A stretch of 64,000 nucleotides of DNA, taken from assembly GCF_900100275.1 (NCBI RefSeq), contig NZ_FNET01000004.1, forward strand, positions 428,692-492,691, in the 5' to 3' direction. The notes beneath the pieces were generated by a model. The model ran no database searches. It was not told where the DNA came from and worked only from the letters and a program-made list of their open reading frames with translations. The stretch comes from Lentzea albidocapillata subsp. violacea. GTDB taxonomy: Bacteria > Actinomycetota > Actinomycetes > Mycobacteriales > Pseudonocardiaceae. This document shows, one piece after another, positions 51,906 through 60,845 of this stretch (its first letter is position 1; each line of letters starts with the position of its first letter). A program made the position numbers and the translations under genes.

Positions 51906-52724
51906 GTGAAGCTTTTGGCCACCAGCGACCTGCACGTCTCCTACCAGGACAACCGCGACGTCGTGGCGGCGATCGCCCCGCCGGACCCGGCTGACTGGCT
52001 GATCATCGCCGGGGACATCGCGGAGAAGTTCGACTCCATCGAATGGACGCTGCGGACGCTCCGCCCGAAGTTCGCGCGGGTGATCTGGTCGCCGGGCAAC
52101 CACGAGCTCTGGACCACCAAGGACGATGCCAACCAGTCCCGCGGCGAGGTGCGCTACAAGCAGCTCGTGGAGCTGTGCCGCAGCCTCGACGTGATCACGC
52201 CCGAGGACCCGTACGTCACGTTCGACGGCCCCCAGGGTCCGGTGACTGTCTGTCCCCTCTTCCTGGGTTACGACTACTCCTTCCGGCCGCAGGGCGCCAC
52301 GGACGTGGAGTCGGCCCTCGCCATCGCAACCGAGGCGGGCGTCGTGTGCACGGACGAGTACTTCCTGCACCCTGACCCGTACCCGTCCCGCGAGGCGTGG
52401 TGCGAGGCGCGCGTGCGGGAGACCGAGGAGCGGCTCGCCCGGATCAGCGGGCCGACCGTGCTGATCAACCACTATCCGCTCGTCCGCGACCCCACGTTCG
52501 TGCTGCGCTACCCCGAGTTCGCGCTCTGGTGCGGCACGACGCTGACCGCAGACTGGCACCGCAGGTTCAACGCGGTCGAGATGGTCTACGGCCACCTGCA
52601 CATCCCCCGCACGACGCACTACGACGGCGTGCGCTTCGACGAGGTCTCGCTCGGCTACCCGCGCGAGTGGAAACCACGCGGCACCACCCAGGTGAAGCTG
52701 CACGACGTGCTGCGGGAGTCATAA
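51906..52724 (+). CDS. PptH-like metallophosphoesterase (phosphopantetheinyl hydrolase)
   Basis: A 272-residue calcineurin-like phosphoesterase. Metal ligands are in TSDLHVSY, IIAGDIAEK, SPGNHELW, LINHYPL and VYGHLHIPR. In M. tuberculosis the neighbour of the phosphopantetheinyl transferase PptT is PptH (Rv2795c), which removes phosphopantetheine from carrier proteins. The same gene order with a zero-base gap is seen here, so this is the likely orthologue. It starts with GTG 51906, 5 nt after GAGG. Confidence 0.85.
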   Translation: MKLLATSDLHVSYQDNRDVVAAIAPPDPADWLIIAGDIAEKFDSIEWTLRTLRPKFARVIWSPGNHELWTTKDDANQSRGEVRYKQLVELCRSLDVITPEDPYVTFDGPQGPVTVCPLFLGYDYSFRPQGATDVESALAIATEAGVVCTDEYFLHPDPYPSREAWCEARVRETEERLARISGPTVLINHYPLVRDPTFVLRYPEFALWCGTTLTADWHRRFNAVEMVYGHLHIPRTTHYDGVRFDEVSLGYPREWKPRGTTQVKLHDVLRES

Positions 52725-53369
52725 GTGCTGGAGCAGTTGTTTCCCCCGCCCATCGCGGTGGTGGAGCGGTACGACGACGACGAGCCGGTCGAGCTCTTCC
52801 CCGAGGAGGAGGCGCAGCTCGGCAACGCCGTGCCCAAGCGCCGGTTCGAGTTCGGCACGGTCCGCGCCTGCGCCCGCGAGGCCATGCGGGTCCTGGACGT
52901 CGCGCCCGCCGCGATCCTGCCGGGCCCGAAGCGCGAGCCGCTGTGGCCGGACGGCGTCGTCGGCAGCCTCACGCACTGCGCGGGCTACCGGGCCGCGGCA
53001 CTCGCGCGGACGAGCGACTTCGAGACGATCGGCATCGACGCCGAACCGCACCTGCCCGCGCCGGACGGGGTGCTGGGCGCGATCGCGATCCCGGCCGAGC
53101 TCGGCCGGATGGCGGGCCTGAAGGCCGGCGACCCGAAGATCTGCTGGGACCGGTTGCTGTTCAGCGCCAAGGAGACCACCTACAAGGCGTGGTTCCCTCT
53201 CACCCGGCGCTGGCTCGGCTTCGAGGACGCGGACATCACGCTCGACGCCGGCGGCACATTCCACTCGCGCATCCTGCTGCCCGACTCCCCGATCGCCGGG
53301 TTCGACGGCCGCTGGCTCGTGCAGGGCGACCTCCTCGTCACCGCCATAGCCGTGCCCGCGCGCGTTTGA
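52725..53369 (+). CDS. 4'-phosphopantetheinyl transferase, Sfp/PptT type
   Basis: A 214-residue transferase that moves phosphopantetheine from CoA to carrier proteins of polyketide, peptide and fatty acid synthases. The metal and CoA motifs are GIDAEPHLP and LLFSAKETTYKAWFPL; the N-terminal WPDGVVGSLTHC is also conserved. The GTG start immediately follows the stop of the PptH-like gene. Its partner would undo its work. It could serve the siderophore or other natural-product pathways of the host. Confidence 0.92.
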   Translation: MLEQLFPPPIAVVERYDDDEPVELFPEEEAQLGNAVPKRRFEFGTVRACAREAMRVLDVAPAAILPGPKREPLWPDGVVGSLTHCAGYRAAALARTSDFETIGIDAEPHLPAPDGVLGAIAIPAELGRMAGLKAGDPKICWDRLLFSAKETTYKAWFPLTRRWLGFEDADITLDAGGTFHSRILLPDSPIAGFDGRWLVQGDLLVTAIAVPARV

Positions 53370-53451
53370 CCGGAACAAGACACACGAGTGTCGGATTGAT
53401 CAACCATGGTGCACAGTGGTGGGGTGAACCCTCGACCGCCGGGAGGCCACC

Positions 53452-54930
53452 ATGGGCGAGGACGTCGCGAAGCACGAGTTCACGCGCGAGGACCGAACGC
53501 GGTACCGCACCAAGGTGCGGCGTTGCCTCGACGTGTTCGCCCGGATGCTGCGTGAGGCACGCTTCGACTTCGAGAGGCCGATGACCGGTCTCGAGATCGA
53601 GATCAACCTCATCGACGAGAACGCCGACCCGGCGATGAAGAACCACGAGGCGCTGCAGGTCATCGACGACCCGGACTTCGTGACCGAACTGGGCCAGTGG
53701 AACATCGAGATCAACGTGGCCCCGCGCCGGCTCGCGGGCGGCGGCATCACCGCGTTCGAGGAGACCGTCCGCCGCAGCCTCAACGATGCCGAGCAGAAGG
53801 CGCGTGAGGTCGGCGCGCACATGGTCATCAACGGCATCCTGCCGACCCTGCGCACCAAGGACATCTCGCCGGACCTGCTCTCCAGCAACCCGCGCTACGC
53901 GTTGCTCAACGAGCAGGTGCTGGCCGCGCGGGGCGAGGACCTGCAGATTTCCATCGACGGCGTCGAGCGCCTGCACCTCACGGCAAGCTCGATCGTCCCC
54001 GAGGCCGCCTGCACGAGCACGCAACTGCACCTGCAGGTCAGCCCGGAGCAGTTCCCCGCCTACTGGAACGCCGCCCAGGCCATCGCGGGCGTGCAGGTCG
54101 CGGTCGGCGCGAACTCGCCGTTCTTCCTCGGCAAGGAACTGTGGCGCGAGACCCGCATCGCGTTGTTCCAGCAGGCCACCGACACCCGCGGCGACGAGCT
54201 CAAGGCCCAGGGCGTGCGGCCGCGCGTGTGGTTCGGCGAGCGGTGGATCAACTCGATCTTCGACCTGTTCGAGGAGAACGTCCGCTACTTCCCCGCGCTG
54301 CTGCCCATCACCGACGACGAGGACCCGCTGGCGGTGCTCGACAAGGGCGACACGCCCACGCTGAGCGAGCTGAAGCTGCACAACGGCACCATCTACCGCT
54401 GGAACCGGCCCGTGTACGACGTGGTGCGCGACCGTCCGCACCTGCGCGTCGAGAACCGCGTGCTGCCCGCCGGGCCGACCATCGTGGACACCCTGGCCAA
54501 CGCGGCGCTGTACTTCGGCCTGGTGCGCGCACTGGCCGAGGACGAACGTCCACTGTGGTCTCAGATGAGCTTCCAGGCGGCCGAGGAGAACTTCAACGCC
54601 GCCTCGCGCAACGGCATGGACGCGCAGATGTACTGGCCCGGCGTCGGCACGGTGCCGGTGGTCGAACTGGTGCTGCGCCGGTTGCTGCCGCTCGCGCACG
54701 AGGGCCTGATCCGGTGGGGCGTCGAGTCGTCGGAGCGTGATCGTTTACTGGGCGTCATCGAGCAGCGGTGCCTGAGCGGCGTGAACGGCGCCACCTGGCA
54801 GGCGCGGGAGTTCCACCGGCACTACGACCACACGCACCTGGACCGGGCGGACGCGCTGCGCACGATGCTGCGGACCTATGTGGACCTGATGCACGCCAAC
54901 GAACCCGTGCACACCTGGCCGCTGACGTAA
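53452..54930 (+). CDS. GCS2-family glutamate-cysteine ligase-like protein
   Basis: A 492-residue carboxylate-amine ligase of the glutamate-cysteine ligase family 2. The ATP/glutamate site has MTGLEIEINLID, ELGQWNIEINVAPR and LHNGTIYRWNRPVYD. Similar actinobacterial proteins lie next to amide-metabolism genes; mycothiol producers need no glutathione, so the real substrate pair may differ. ATG 53452 follows GGGAGG. A GACAC-N4-GTGTC inverted repeat (53379-53392) lies in the upstream gap. A two-stage hairpin follows the stop. Confidence 0.85.
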   Translation: MGEDVAKHEFTREDRTRYRTKVRRCLDVFARMLREARFDFERPMTGLEIEINLIDENADPAMKNHEALQVIDDPDFVTELGQWNIEINVAPRRLAGGGITAFEETVRRSLNDAEQKAREVGAHMVINGILPTLRTKDISPDLLSSNPRYALLNEQVLAARGEDLQISIDGVERLHLTASSIVPEAACTSTQLHLQVSPEQFPAYWNAAQAIAGVQVAVGANSPFFLGKELWRETRIALFQQATDTRGDELKAQGVRPRVWFGERWINSIFDLFEENVRYFPALLPITDDEDPLAVLDKGDTPTLSELKLHNGTIYRWNRPVYDVVRDRPHLRVENRVLPAGPTIVDTLANAALYFGLVRALAEDERPLWSQMSFQAAEENFNAASRNGMDAQMYWPGVGTVPVVELVLRRLLPLAHEGLIRWGVESSERDRLLGVIEQRCLSGVNGATWQAREFHRHYDHTHLDRADALRTMLRTYVDLMHANEPVHTWPLT

Positions 54931-54932
54931 GA

Positions 54933-54967
54933 GAACGGGGGCAGCCGCACAGCGGCCACCCCCGTTC
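54933..54967. terminator. Bidirectional two-stage hairpin
   Basis: GAACGGGGG (54933-54941) pairs with CCCCCGTTC (54959-54967), and inside them GCCGC and GCGGC form a second stem around ACA. It lies between the stops of the ligase gene and the converging cellulase gene and probably serves both. Confidence 0.85.
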
Positions 54968-54973
54968 AATTGA

Positions 54974-56659
54974 TCAGGACGTCGGGAAGTTGTCCGGCGT
55001 CCTGATGCGCTCACGCACCCAGACACCGGCCGGCTTCAGGACGCTGGTGCCCGCGAACGTGGTACCCGAGCAGGTACCCGTCTTGAACACCGCACCCGTC
55101 AGGCCGTCGTCGGAGAAGTTCCAGTTGGCCCACGAGATCTTCTTGCGGGCCATCAGGTCGATGTACTTCTGCGACATGGTGAAGTCGTTCGACCCACCAC
55201 CGGACGCGGCCTGCGTGCCGAACTCGGTCACGAAGACCGGGACCTGGCTCGACACCTGGTCCAGGACGCTGAGGTACGCGTCCTTGTGGGCCTGGGCGTA
55301 GAAGTGGAACGAGTACATGAAGTTGGTCGCGTTGACCCTGTTGTTCAGCACCTCGGACGGCGAGTCGCCGTCGGAGTGGCCGAACGTCGACCAGCCGTTC
55401 GTGCCGGAGACGATGAGGCTGTCCGGGTCGATGTTGCGGATGACCGGGATCATCTGCTCGGCGTAGGACTTGACCCGCGACCACGACGTGCCGTTCGGCT
55501 CGTTGGCGATGTCGTAGATGATGTTGGTCTTGTCCTTGTGCCGGTTGGCGATCTCCGTGAAGAACGTCTTGGCGCGCGACAGGTTGTAGTTCGGGTCACC
55601 GGGCGAGAGCTGGTGCCAGTCCACGAGGACGTAGATGCCACGGCGCGTGGCTTCCTCGATGTACCCGTGCATCATGTCGGTGAACTTGCGGGGGTCGGTC
55701 TCGTAACCGTCCTCCTGGATGTACATGGCGACGCGGATGAAGTCCGCCTTCCAGTCGTTCACCAGCGCGTCCCACCACTGGGACTTGGAGCACTGGTGGT
55801 ACCACTGGATGCCGTGCGTGCTCATGCCCCGCAGCTGGATCGGGTTGCCGTACTGGTTGCAGAGCTGCACACCGCACACGCGCAGCAGGCCGTTGATGTC
55901 GTGCGGCCTGGTGCCGCCGGGCGTGCCCGGCTGGGTGCGCACCGAGATGGAGTTCGACGCTCCGGACAGGTTGCCCGCCGCGTCACGCGCCCGCACGGTG
56001 AAGGTGTACGCGGTGTCCGGCGTGAGGCCGGAGACCGTGTGCGTGGTGCCGGACGCGGTCTGCCCGTTGGACAGCACGTATCCGGTCACGCCCACGTTGT
56101 CGGTGGACGCGTTCCACGCCAGCGACACCGAGGACGCCGTGGTGCCGGTCGAGCGCAGGCTGCCGGGGACCGACGGGGCGACGGTGTCCGGCGTGCCCGT
56201 CTGGGCGTCGACGTCGACGCGGTCCAGGTTCGGGCCGCCGTTGTACGTCGTCGCCACGGTTCTGATCTTGTTGGTGCCCGCGTTGAGGTTCACCGTGGTG
56301 CTGCGGGTCGTCCAGGACGTCCACGCACCCGTACTCGGGAACGGGAAAGCGCCCACTGCGAGCGAGCCGTTCACCGAGATGTCCATCGGGCGGGTGGCCG
56401 TCTGGCCGTTGGCGAACCGGAAGGTGAGCGTCGCCGGGCCGGCACTGGCAGCGGTCACGGTGAACTCGACCGAGCTGCCGACCTCGTTGTCGTAGTTGAC
56501 GAAGCCCGAACCGGTGAAGCCGGCGTGGTTGGACTCGACGAGACCGTTGGAGATCGAGGCGCTCTCCGCCTGGTACTGGACCGGGGCGGCGACCGCGACG
56601 GCCGGGACCACGGCGAGCGTCAACGCTGCCGGGACGACCATGAACAGGGATCTGGCCAC
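54974..56659 (-). CDS. Secreted modular cellulase: CBM35, FnIII, GH5
   Basis: A 561-residue secreted endoglucanase. A Sec signal ends near AVAVAAP (about residue 25). A CBM35-type carbohydrate-binding module follows (about 28-155; YQAESASISNG to NLDRVDVDAQ), then a fibronectin III linker (about 163-255) and a GH5 catalytic domain. The acid/base glutamate is in YDIANEPNG and the nucleophile in VFVTEFGTQ; GMSTHGIQWYHQC is typical of actinobacterial GH5 enzymes. GTG 56659 follows AGGAGG. Upstream is the palindrome at 56706. Confidence 0.93.
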   Translation of the reverse strand: MARSLFMVVPAALTLAVVPAVAVAAPVQYQAESASISNGLVESNHAGFTGSGFVNYDNEVGSSVEFTVTAASAGPATLTFRFANGQTATRPMDISVNGSLAVGAFPFPSTGAWTSWTTRSTTVNLNAGTNKIRTVATTYNGGPNLDRVDVDAQTGTPDTVAPSVPGSLRSTGTTASSVSLAWNASTDNVGVTGYVLSNGQTASGTTHTVSGLTPDTAYTFTVRARDAAGNLSGASNSISVRTQPGTPGGTRPHDINGLLRVCGVQLCNQYGNPIQLRGMSTHGIQWYHQCSKSQWWDALVNDWKADFIRVAMYIQEDGYETDPRKFTDMMHGYIEEATRRGIYVLVDWHQLSPGDPNYNLSRAKTFFTEIANRHKDKTNIIYDIANEPNGTSWSRVKSYAEQMIPVIRNIDPDSLIVSGTNGWSTFGHSDGDSPSEVLNNRVNATNFMYSFHFYAQAHKDAYLSVLDQVSSQVPVFVTEFGTQAASGGGSNDFTMSQKYIDLMARKKISWANWNFSDDGLTGAVFKTGTCSGTTFAGTSVLKPAGVWVRERIRTPDNFPTS

Positions 56660-56705
56660 AGGTGCCTCCTGTGCAAGGGGAACTACAGGGCGCGGCGGCG
56701 CTTTA

Positions 56706-56724
56706 GTTAAGAAGGTTTCCTAAC
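56706..56724. promoter_or_regulatory. Palindromic operator candidate upstream of the cellulase gene
   Basis: GTTAAGAAGGTTTCCTAAC is an imperfect 19-bp palindrome (GTTA-x-GAA-xx-TTTC-x-TAAC) 47 bp before the cellulase start. Sequences of the form GTTAGGAAAGTTTCCTAAC are familiar upstream of secreted carbohydrate-active genes in actinomycetes. The regulator is not known to me. Confidence 0.5.
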
Positions 56725-56814
56725 AGTTGTGGCTGAATCACAGCACTAGACCACTACTCGTGTCAACAAATTCGGGCGACCGAACTGGCCGGGTTTGGCA
56801 TCCTCGATCACCTG

Positions 56815-57876
56815 ATGCGATCCACAGTCACCGTGACACCAGCACAGCTCCCGGAGGTGCTGCTGCACGTCGCCGTCGTCCGGCCGGTCTTCCTCTGGGG
56901 AGCACCGGGTATCGGCAAGTCCTCACTCGTCCGCAAGTTCGCCACCGAGCTGGGCCTCGAGTGCGTCACGCTGCTCGGCACGCAGCTCGCGCCGGAGGAC
57001 CTCATCGGAGTTCCGGAACTGGTCGGTGGCCGATCCCGGTTCGCCCCGCCGGAGTCCATCGCGCGGCAGGACCCCTACTGCCTGTTCCTCGACGAGCTGA
57101 ACGCCAGCTCCCCCGAGGTGCAGAAGGCGTTCTACTCGCTGATCCTCGACCGCCGGATCGGCTCCTACGAGCTCCCGAAGGGCTCGATCGTGATCGGCGC
57201 CGGTAACCGGGCGGTCGACAACGCCCTGGCGCGCCCGATGGCGTCCGCACTCGTGAACCGCATGATCCACGTGCACCTCACGGCGTCCGCGCGCGATTGG
57301 CTGGCATGGGCGCGTGAGAGCAACATCCACCCGTGGGTGCTGGAGTACCTGACGCAGCGCCCGGACCACCTGTGGAGCGCGGCGCCGAAGGTCGAGGAGA
57401 CGTTCTCCACGCCGCGTGGCTGGCACATGCTCTCCGACGCGCTGCACTCGTTCGGCGACGACATCTCCGAGGACCTGCTCGGGGTGCTGGCGTTCGGCAC
57501 GGTCACCGCGAACCACGCGTCGATGTTCAAGGCGTACGTGAAGACCGTGCGCAACGCGTTCGGGCTGGAGGCCGTGCTGCGCGGGGACGTCCGCTGGCCG
57601 TCGGCGCCCCAGGACCGCGACCTGCTCTACTTCCTGGGAGAGGCGTTCCGCGCGCGGCTGGTGAAGGAGCTGCCGCACGACAAGGCGCACGCGCCGGCGG
57701 CGGGCAAGCAGCTCGCGCACCGGGGCAAGGCGTTGCTGCTGGAGCTGGCGGAGCTGTCGCTGGAGATCGCGCAGATGGTGATCGCGGCCGACGACGACGG
57801 CAACCCGGTGCTGCCCGCGTGGTTCCTCGTCGAGGTCACCCGCGATCTGCCCCGGCTGGTCGCGGCACGCGCATGA
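56815..57876 (+). CDS. MoxR-type AAA+ ATPase
   Basis: A 353-residue AAA+ ATPase with Walker A GAPGIGKSSL and Walker B LFLDELNASSPEVQKAF, then a sensor asparagine in VIGAGNRAVDN. The helical lid at residues 180-350 has DLLYFLGEAFRARLVKELPHDKAHA. The family partners with VWA-metallopeptidase proteins. ATGA overlap with the next gene shows direct coupling. It is divergent from the cellulase gene and starts a four-gene operon. It is a different subfamily from the MoxR at 19411. Confidence 0.88.
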   Translation: MRSTVTVTPAQLPEVLLHVAVVRPVFLWGAPGIGKSSLVRKFATELGLECVTLLGTQLAPEDLIGVPELVGGRSRFAPPESIARQDPYCLFLDELNASSPEVQKAFYSLILDRRIGSYELPKGSIVIGAGNRAVDNALARPMASALVNRMIHVHLTASARDWLAWARESNIHPWVLEYLTQRPDHLWSAAPKVEETFSTPRGWHMLSDALHSFGDDISEDLLGVLAFGTVTANHASMFKAYVKTVRNAFGLEAVLRGDVRWPSAPQDRDLLYFLGEAFRARLVKELPHDKAHAPAAGKQLAHRGKALLLELAELSLEIAQMVIAADDDGNPVLPAWFLVEVTRDLPRLVAARA

Positions 57877-59486
57877 GCAAGCGCAGGAAGGCTTTCGCCG
57901 ACCAGGCCGCGCTGGACTTCGAGGCCGCACGCGCGCAGATCCGCCTGCATCCGCTGTTCGCACCGTTGAGCAGCTACGAGAGCCGGAACTCCGACCACCC
58001 GTGGGCGGACATCTCGCTGGACGGGTCGCTGCGCGCGCATCCGACGCGCAAGGCGAGCGAGGCCGAGTGGGTGTGGGTGTTCGCGCATTGCCTGCTGCAT
58101 CTGGGGTTCGGTACGGCGTCCTGCGACGACGTGCTGGACTTCCAGCCCGCGATCCGGCTCGGCACCCGCCCGTTCTCGTGGGAGCCGGGCCGCTGCGTGC
58201 GGGGTGGACCAGCCGAGGACCCGGAGAAGTGGGCCGCGCGGTTCGCCTCCGGCCTGTCCAACGCCGCCGTGGCCGCGATCGACGTGGCGGGCGGCGCGCG
58301 GTCGTCGTTGTCCGACTCGCGGCCGATCAGGACCGAGTGGGACCTCGCGCTGGGCTGGTTCGTGTCGAACTATCCGCTGCTGGGCGCGCTGGCGTCGACG
58401 ATGAAGGTGGTGGCGGACGCGGAACTGGCGCGGGGCTGGGACATCTCGATCGCGGCGGTGTCCACGGCCTCCGCCGAGATCTACGTGAACCCGTTGGCCG
58501 GCTTGACCAGGCAGGAGTGGCGGTTCGTGCTCGCGCACGAGATGCTGCACGCCGCGCTGCGCCACTGCGACCGCGTCGGCGGGCGGGATCCGTACCTGTG
58601 GAACATCGCCGCCGACTTCGTGGTGAACGGCTGGCTGGTCGAGATGGGCGTCGGCTCGGCACCGGAGGGCGTGCTGCACGACCCGGAGCTGCGTGGCCTG
58701 TCGGCGGAGTCGGTGTACGACCGGATCGCCGTGGACCTGCGGCGGTACCGGAAGCTGCTGACGCTGCGAGGCAATCACCAGGGCGATCTGCTCGGTGAAC
58801 CGTTGCGCGGGCCCGCCGATGTAACGGATCTGGACGAGTTCTACCGGCGTGCGCTGCTGACCGGCCTGAGCTACCACACGTCGTCGCGCGGACTCCTGCC
58901 CGCCGGACTGGTCGAGGAGATCCGGGCGCTGGAGCACCCGCCGTTGTCGTGGGACGCCCAGCTGGCGCGGTGGTTCGAGGAATTCGTTCCAGCCGTGGAG
59001 AAACGGCGCACCTACGCGCGTGCGTCGCGGCGGCAAGCGTCCACTCCGGACATTCCGCGGCCGGGCTGGGTGCGGCCGGAGTCGCTGGAGTCGCGGCCGA
59101 CCTTCGGCGTCGTGCTCGACACGTCCGGCTCGATGGACCCCAAGCTGCTGGGCAAGGCACTGGGCGCGATCGCCTCCTACGCCGCGGCACGTGACGTGCC
59201 CGCCGCACGCGTGGTTTTCTGTGACGCGATGGCATATGACGCCGGATATGTGCCCGTCGAGGACATCGCGGGACGGGTGACGGTGCGGGGGCGCGGCGGC
59301 ACGGTGCTGCAGCCCGGCATCGACCTGCTCGAACGCGCGGACGACTTCCCCTCGGGCGGCCCGGTCCTGGTGATCACCGACGGGTGGTGCGACGTGCTGC
59401 GGATCCGGCGCGAGCACGCGTTCCTCATTCCGGCGGGCGCGCATCTGCCGTTCCGCGCGCGTGGCCCCGTGTTCCGGATGTCCTGA
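57873..59486 (+). CDS. Metallopeptidase-VWA (DUF2201-like) protein
   Basis: A 537-residue protein. The N-terminal region contains a zinc metallopeptidase-like motif HEMLHAALRH at about residues 221-230. The C-terminal VWA-like domain has the metal-site motif VVLDTSGSMDP near 413 (D-x-S-x-S) and DAMAYDAGYVPVED. This pairing with MoxR ATPases is widespread; the target is unknown. An early HCLLHLGFG near residue 75 may form a second histidine pair. The stop overlaps the next ATG as TGATG. Confidence 0.88.
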   Translation: MSKRRKAFADQAALDFEAARAQIRLHPLFAPLSSYESRNSDHPWADISLDGSLRAHPTRKASEAEWVWVFAHCLLHLGFGTASCDDVLDFQPAIRLGTRPFSWEPGRCVRGGPAEDPEKWAARFASGLSNAAVAAIDVAGGARSSLSDSRPIRTEWDLALGWFVSNYPLLGALASTMKVVADAELARGWDISIAAVSTASAEIYVNPLAGLTRQEWRFVLAHEMLHAALRHCDRVGGRDPYLWNIAADFVVNGWLVEMGVGSAPEGVLHDPELRGLSAESVYDRIAVDLRRYRKLLTLRGNHQGDLLGEPLRGPADVTDLDEFYRRALLTGLSYHTSSRGLLPAGLVEEIRALEHPPLSWDAQLARWFEEFVPAVEKRRTYARASRRQASTPDIPRPGWVRPESLESRPTFGVVLDTSGSMDPKLLGKALGAIASYAAARDVPAARVVFCDAMAYDAGYVPVEDIAGRVTVRGRGGTVLQPGIDLLERADDFPSGGPVLVITDGWCDVLRIRREHAFLIPAGAHLPFRARGPVFRMS

Positions 59487-60154
59487 TGGAGATCGCCTGT
59501 GACGAGTCGGGGTCCGAGGGCGAGAAGCTCGTCGGCGGGGTCACGGCGGTCTTCGCGCACGCCGGGGTCTCGTTGTCCGTGGCCGAGGCTGCGGCGTGCG
59601 TCGAGTCACTGCGCCAGATGATCAGGTCACCTGCCTTGGAATACAAGGCGAACCACCTGCTGCGGACGAAGAACCGCTGGGTGCTGCTGTGGTTCCTCGG
59701 CCAGGACGGTCCGCTGGCCGGTCGCGCCCGTGTGCAACTGCTCGACAAGCGGCGGTACCTGGCCTCGCGGGTGCGGGCGGAGTTCGGCTCGGTGACCGGG
59801 CCCCTGGAGCCGTACAACGACCTGCTGCGCGCCCGTGGCCCGCGCGGGGCGCTCGACCCGTTGTTCCCGGCGATCCTGCGGGCCGTGGCGCAGTGGGACG
59901 GGCCGGTGTCGATCGTGCATGACCAGCAGCTTTCGCTGACCGACGGGCGGATCCGGCAGCTCAGGGAACTGGCTCCACGGCTGGAAAGCCTGACGCTGGT
60001 CGACTCGCAGGACGACGCCCGGGTGCAGGTGGCGGACTTCCTGGCCGGCATCGCGCGACGGGTCGCGGAGGAGGAACTGAACGGAAAGCCGGACCGAGAG
60101 GTGATCGAGTTGCTGATGCCGTTCGTCGTCGGGCCTACGATGTGGAATGCCTGA
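59486..60154 (+). CDS. DUF3800-domain protein
   Basis: A 222-residue protein with the DUF3800 pattern. The acidic first strand is EIACDESGSEGE, and LVDSQDDARVQVADFLAGIA is the conserved end, consistent with an RNase H-like fold with metal-binding acids. DUF3800 proteins occur in mobile and defence settings; nuclease activity is often suspected but not proven. It is coupled to the gene before it (TGATG) and overlaps the next by 8 nt, so it belongs to the MoxR operon. Confidence 0.82.
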   Translation: MEIACDESGSEGEKLVGGVTAVFAHAGVSLSVAEAAACVESLRQMIRSPALEYKANHLLRTKNRWVLLWFLGQDGPLAGRARVQLLDKRRYLASRVRAEFGSVTGPLEPYNDLLRARGPRGALDPLFPAILRAVAQWDGPVSIVHDQQLSLTDGRIRQLRELAPRLESLTLVDSQDDARVQVADFLAGIARRVAEEELNGKPDREVIELLMPFVVGPTMWNA

Positions 60155-60845
60155 CGCCATATTCGCCGACCCACGGTTGGCAAAAATCTACGACGCCTTC
60201 GACGGGCCTCGTCTCGACCTGGACTTATATCTCGGGATCGCGGCCGAGGTCGAGGCGAGGAGCGTGCTCGACGTCGGGTGCGGAACGGGAAGTCTGGCTG
60301 TGTTGCTCGCCTCATCCGGCCGGACGGTCATCGGGGTGGATCCGGCGCTGGCCTCACTGGAGATCGCTCGCGCCAAGGACTCCAGGGTCACCTGGATCCA
60401 CGGCGACGCCACCACGTTGCCCCAGCTGTCGGTGGACCTCGCGACGATGACCGGGAACGTCGCACAGGTGTTCCTGGGCGACGACTGGGAGGCCACGCTG
60501 CGGGGTGTGCACGGCGCGCTGCGGCCCGGCGGGCACTTCGCGTTCGAGACGCGGCGGCCGGAGGAACGGGCCTGGGAGGACTGGGCGCGGGTGAAGCCAC
60601 GGGTGCTGGTCGGCGTGCGCGAGCAGTTCGACCTGCTCGACGTGAGCCTGCCGTTCGTGTCGTTCCGCCACACCTACGGTTTCCCGGACGGCTCCGTGAT
60701 CACCTCGGACTCGACGCTGCGGTTCCGGTCCCGCGCCGAGGTCACGCACAGCCTGGTGCGCTGCGGGTTCGAGGTCGTCGACGTGCGGGACGCGCCGGAC
60801 CGGCCGGGCCGGGAGCACGTGTTCCTGGCGCGCAAGGTCAGCTGA
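60147..60845 (+). CDS. Class I SAM-dependent methyltransferase
   Basis: A 232-residue methyltransferase. The AdoMet-binding motif I is SVLDVGCGTGSL (about 39-50), motif II ends in VIGVDPALASLEIA, and the later block is WIHGDATTLPQLSVDLATMTGNV. The acceptor is unknown. Its ATG lies inside the DUF3800 gene's last codons, so it is probably expressed with it. Its stop converges on the pseudogene by 8 nt in the palindrome GGTCAGCTGACC. Confidence 0.85.
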   Translation: MPDAIFADPRLAKIYDAFDGPRLDLDLYLGIAAEVEARSVLDVGCGTGSLAVLLASSGRTVIGVDPALASLEIARAKDSRVTWIHGDATTLPQLSVDLATMTGNVAQVFLGDDWEATLRGVHGALRPGGHFAFETRRPEERAWEDWARVKPRVLVGVREQFDLLDVSLPFVSFRHTYGFPDGSVITSDSTLRFRSRAEVTHSLVRCGFEVVDVRDAPDRPGREHVFLARKVS

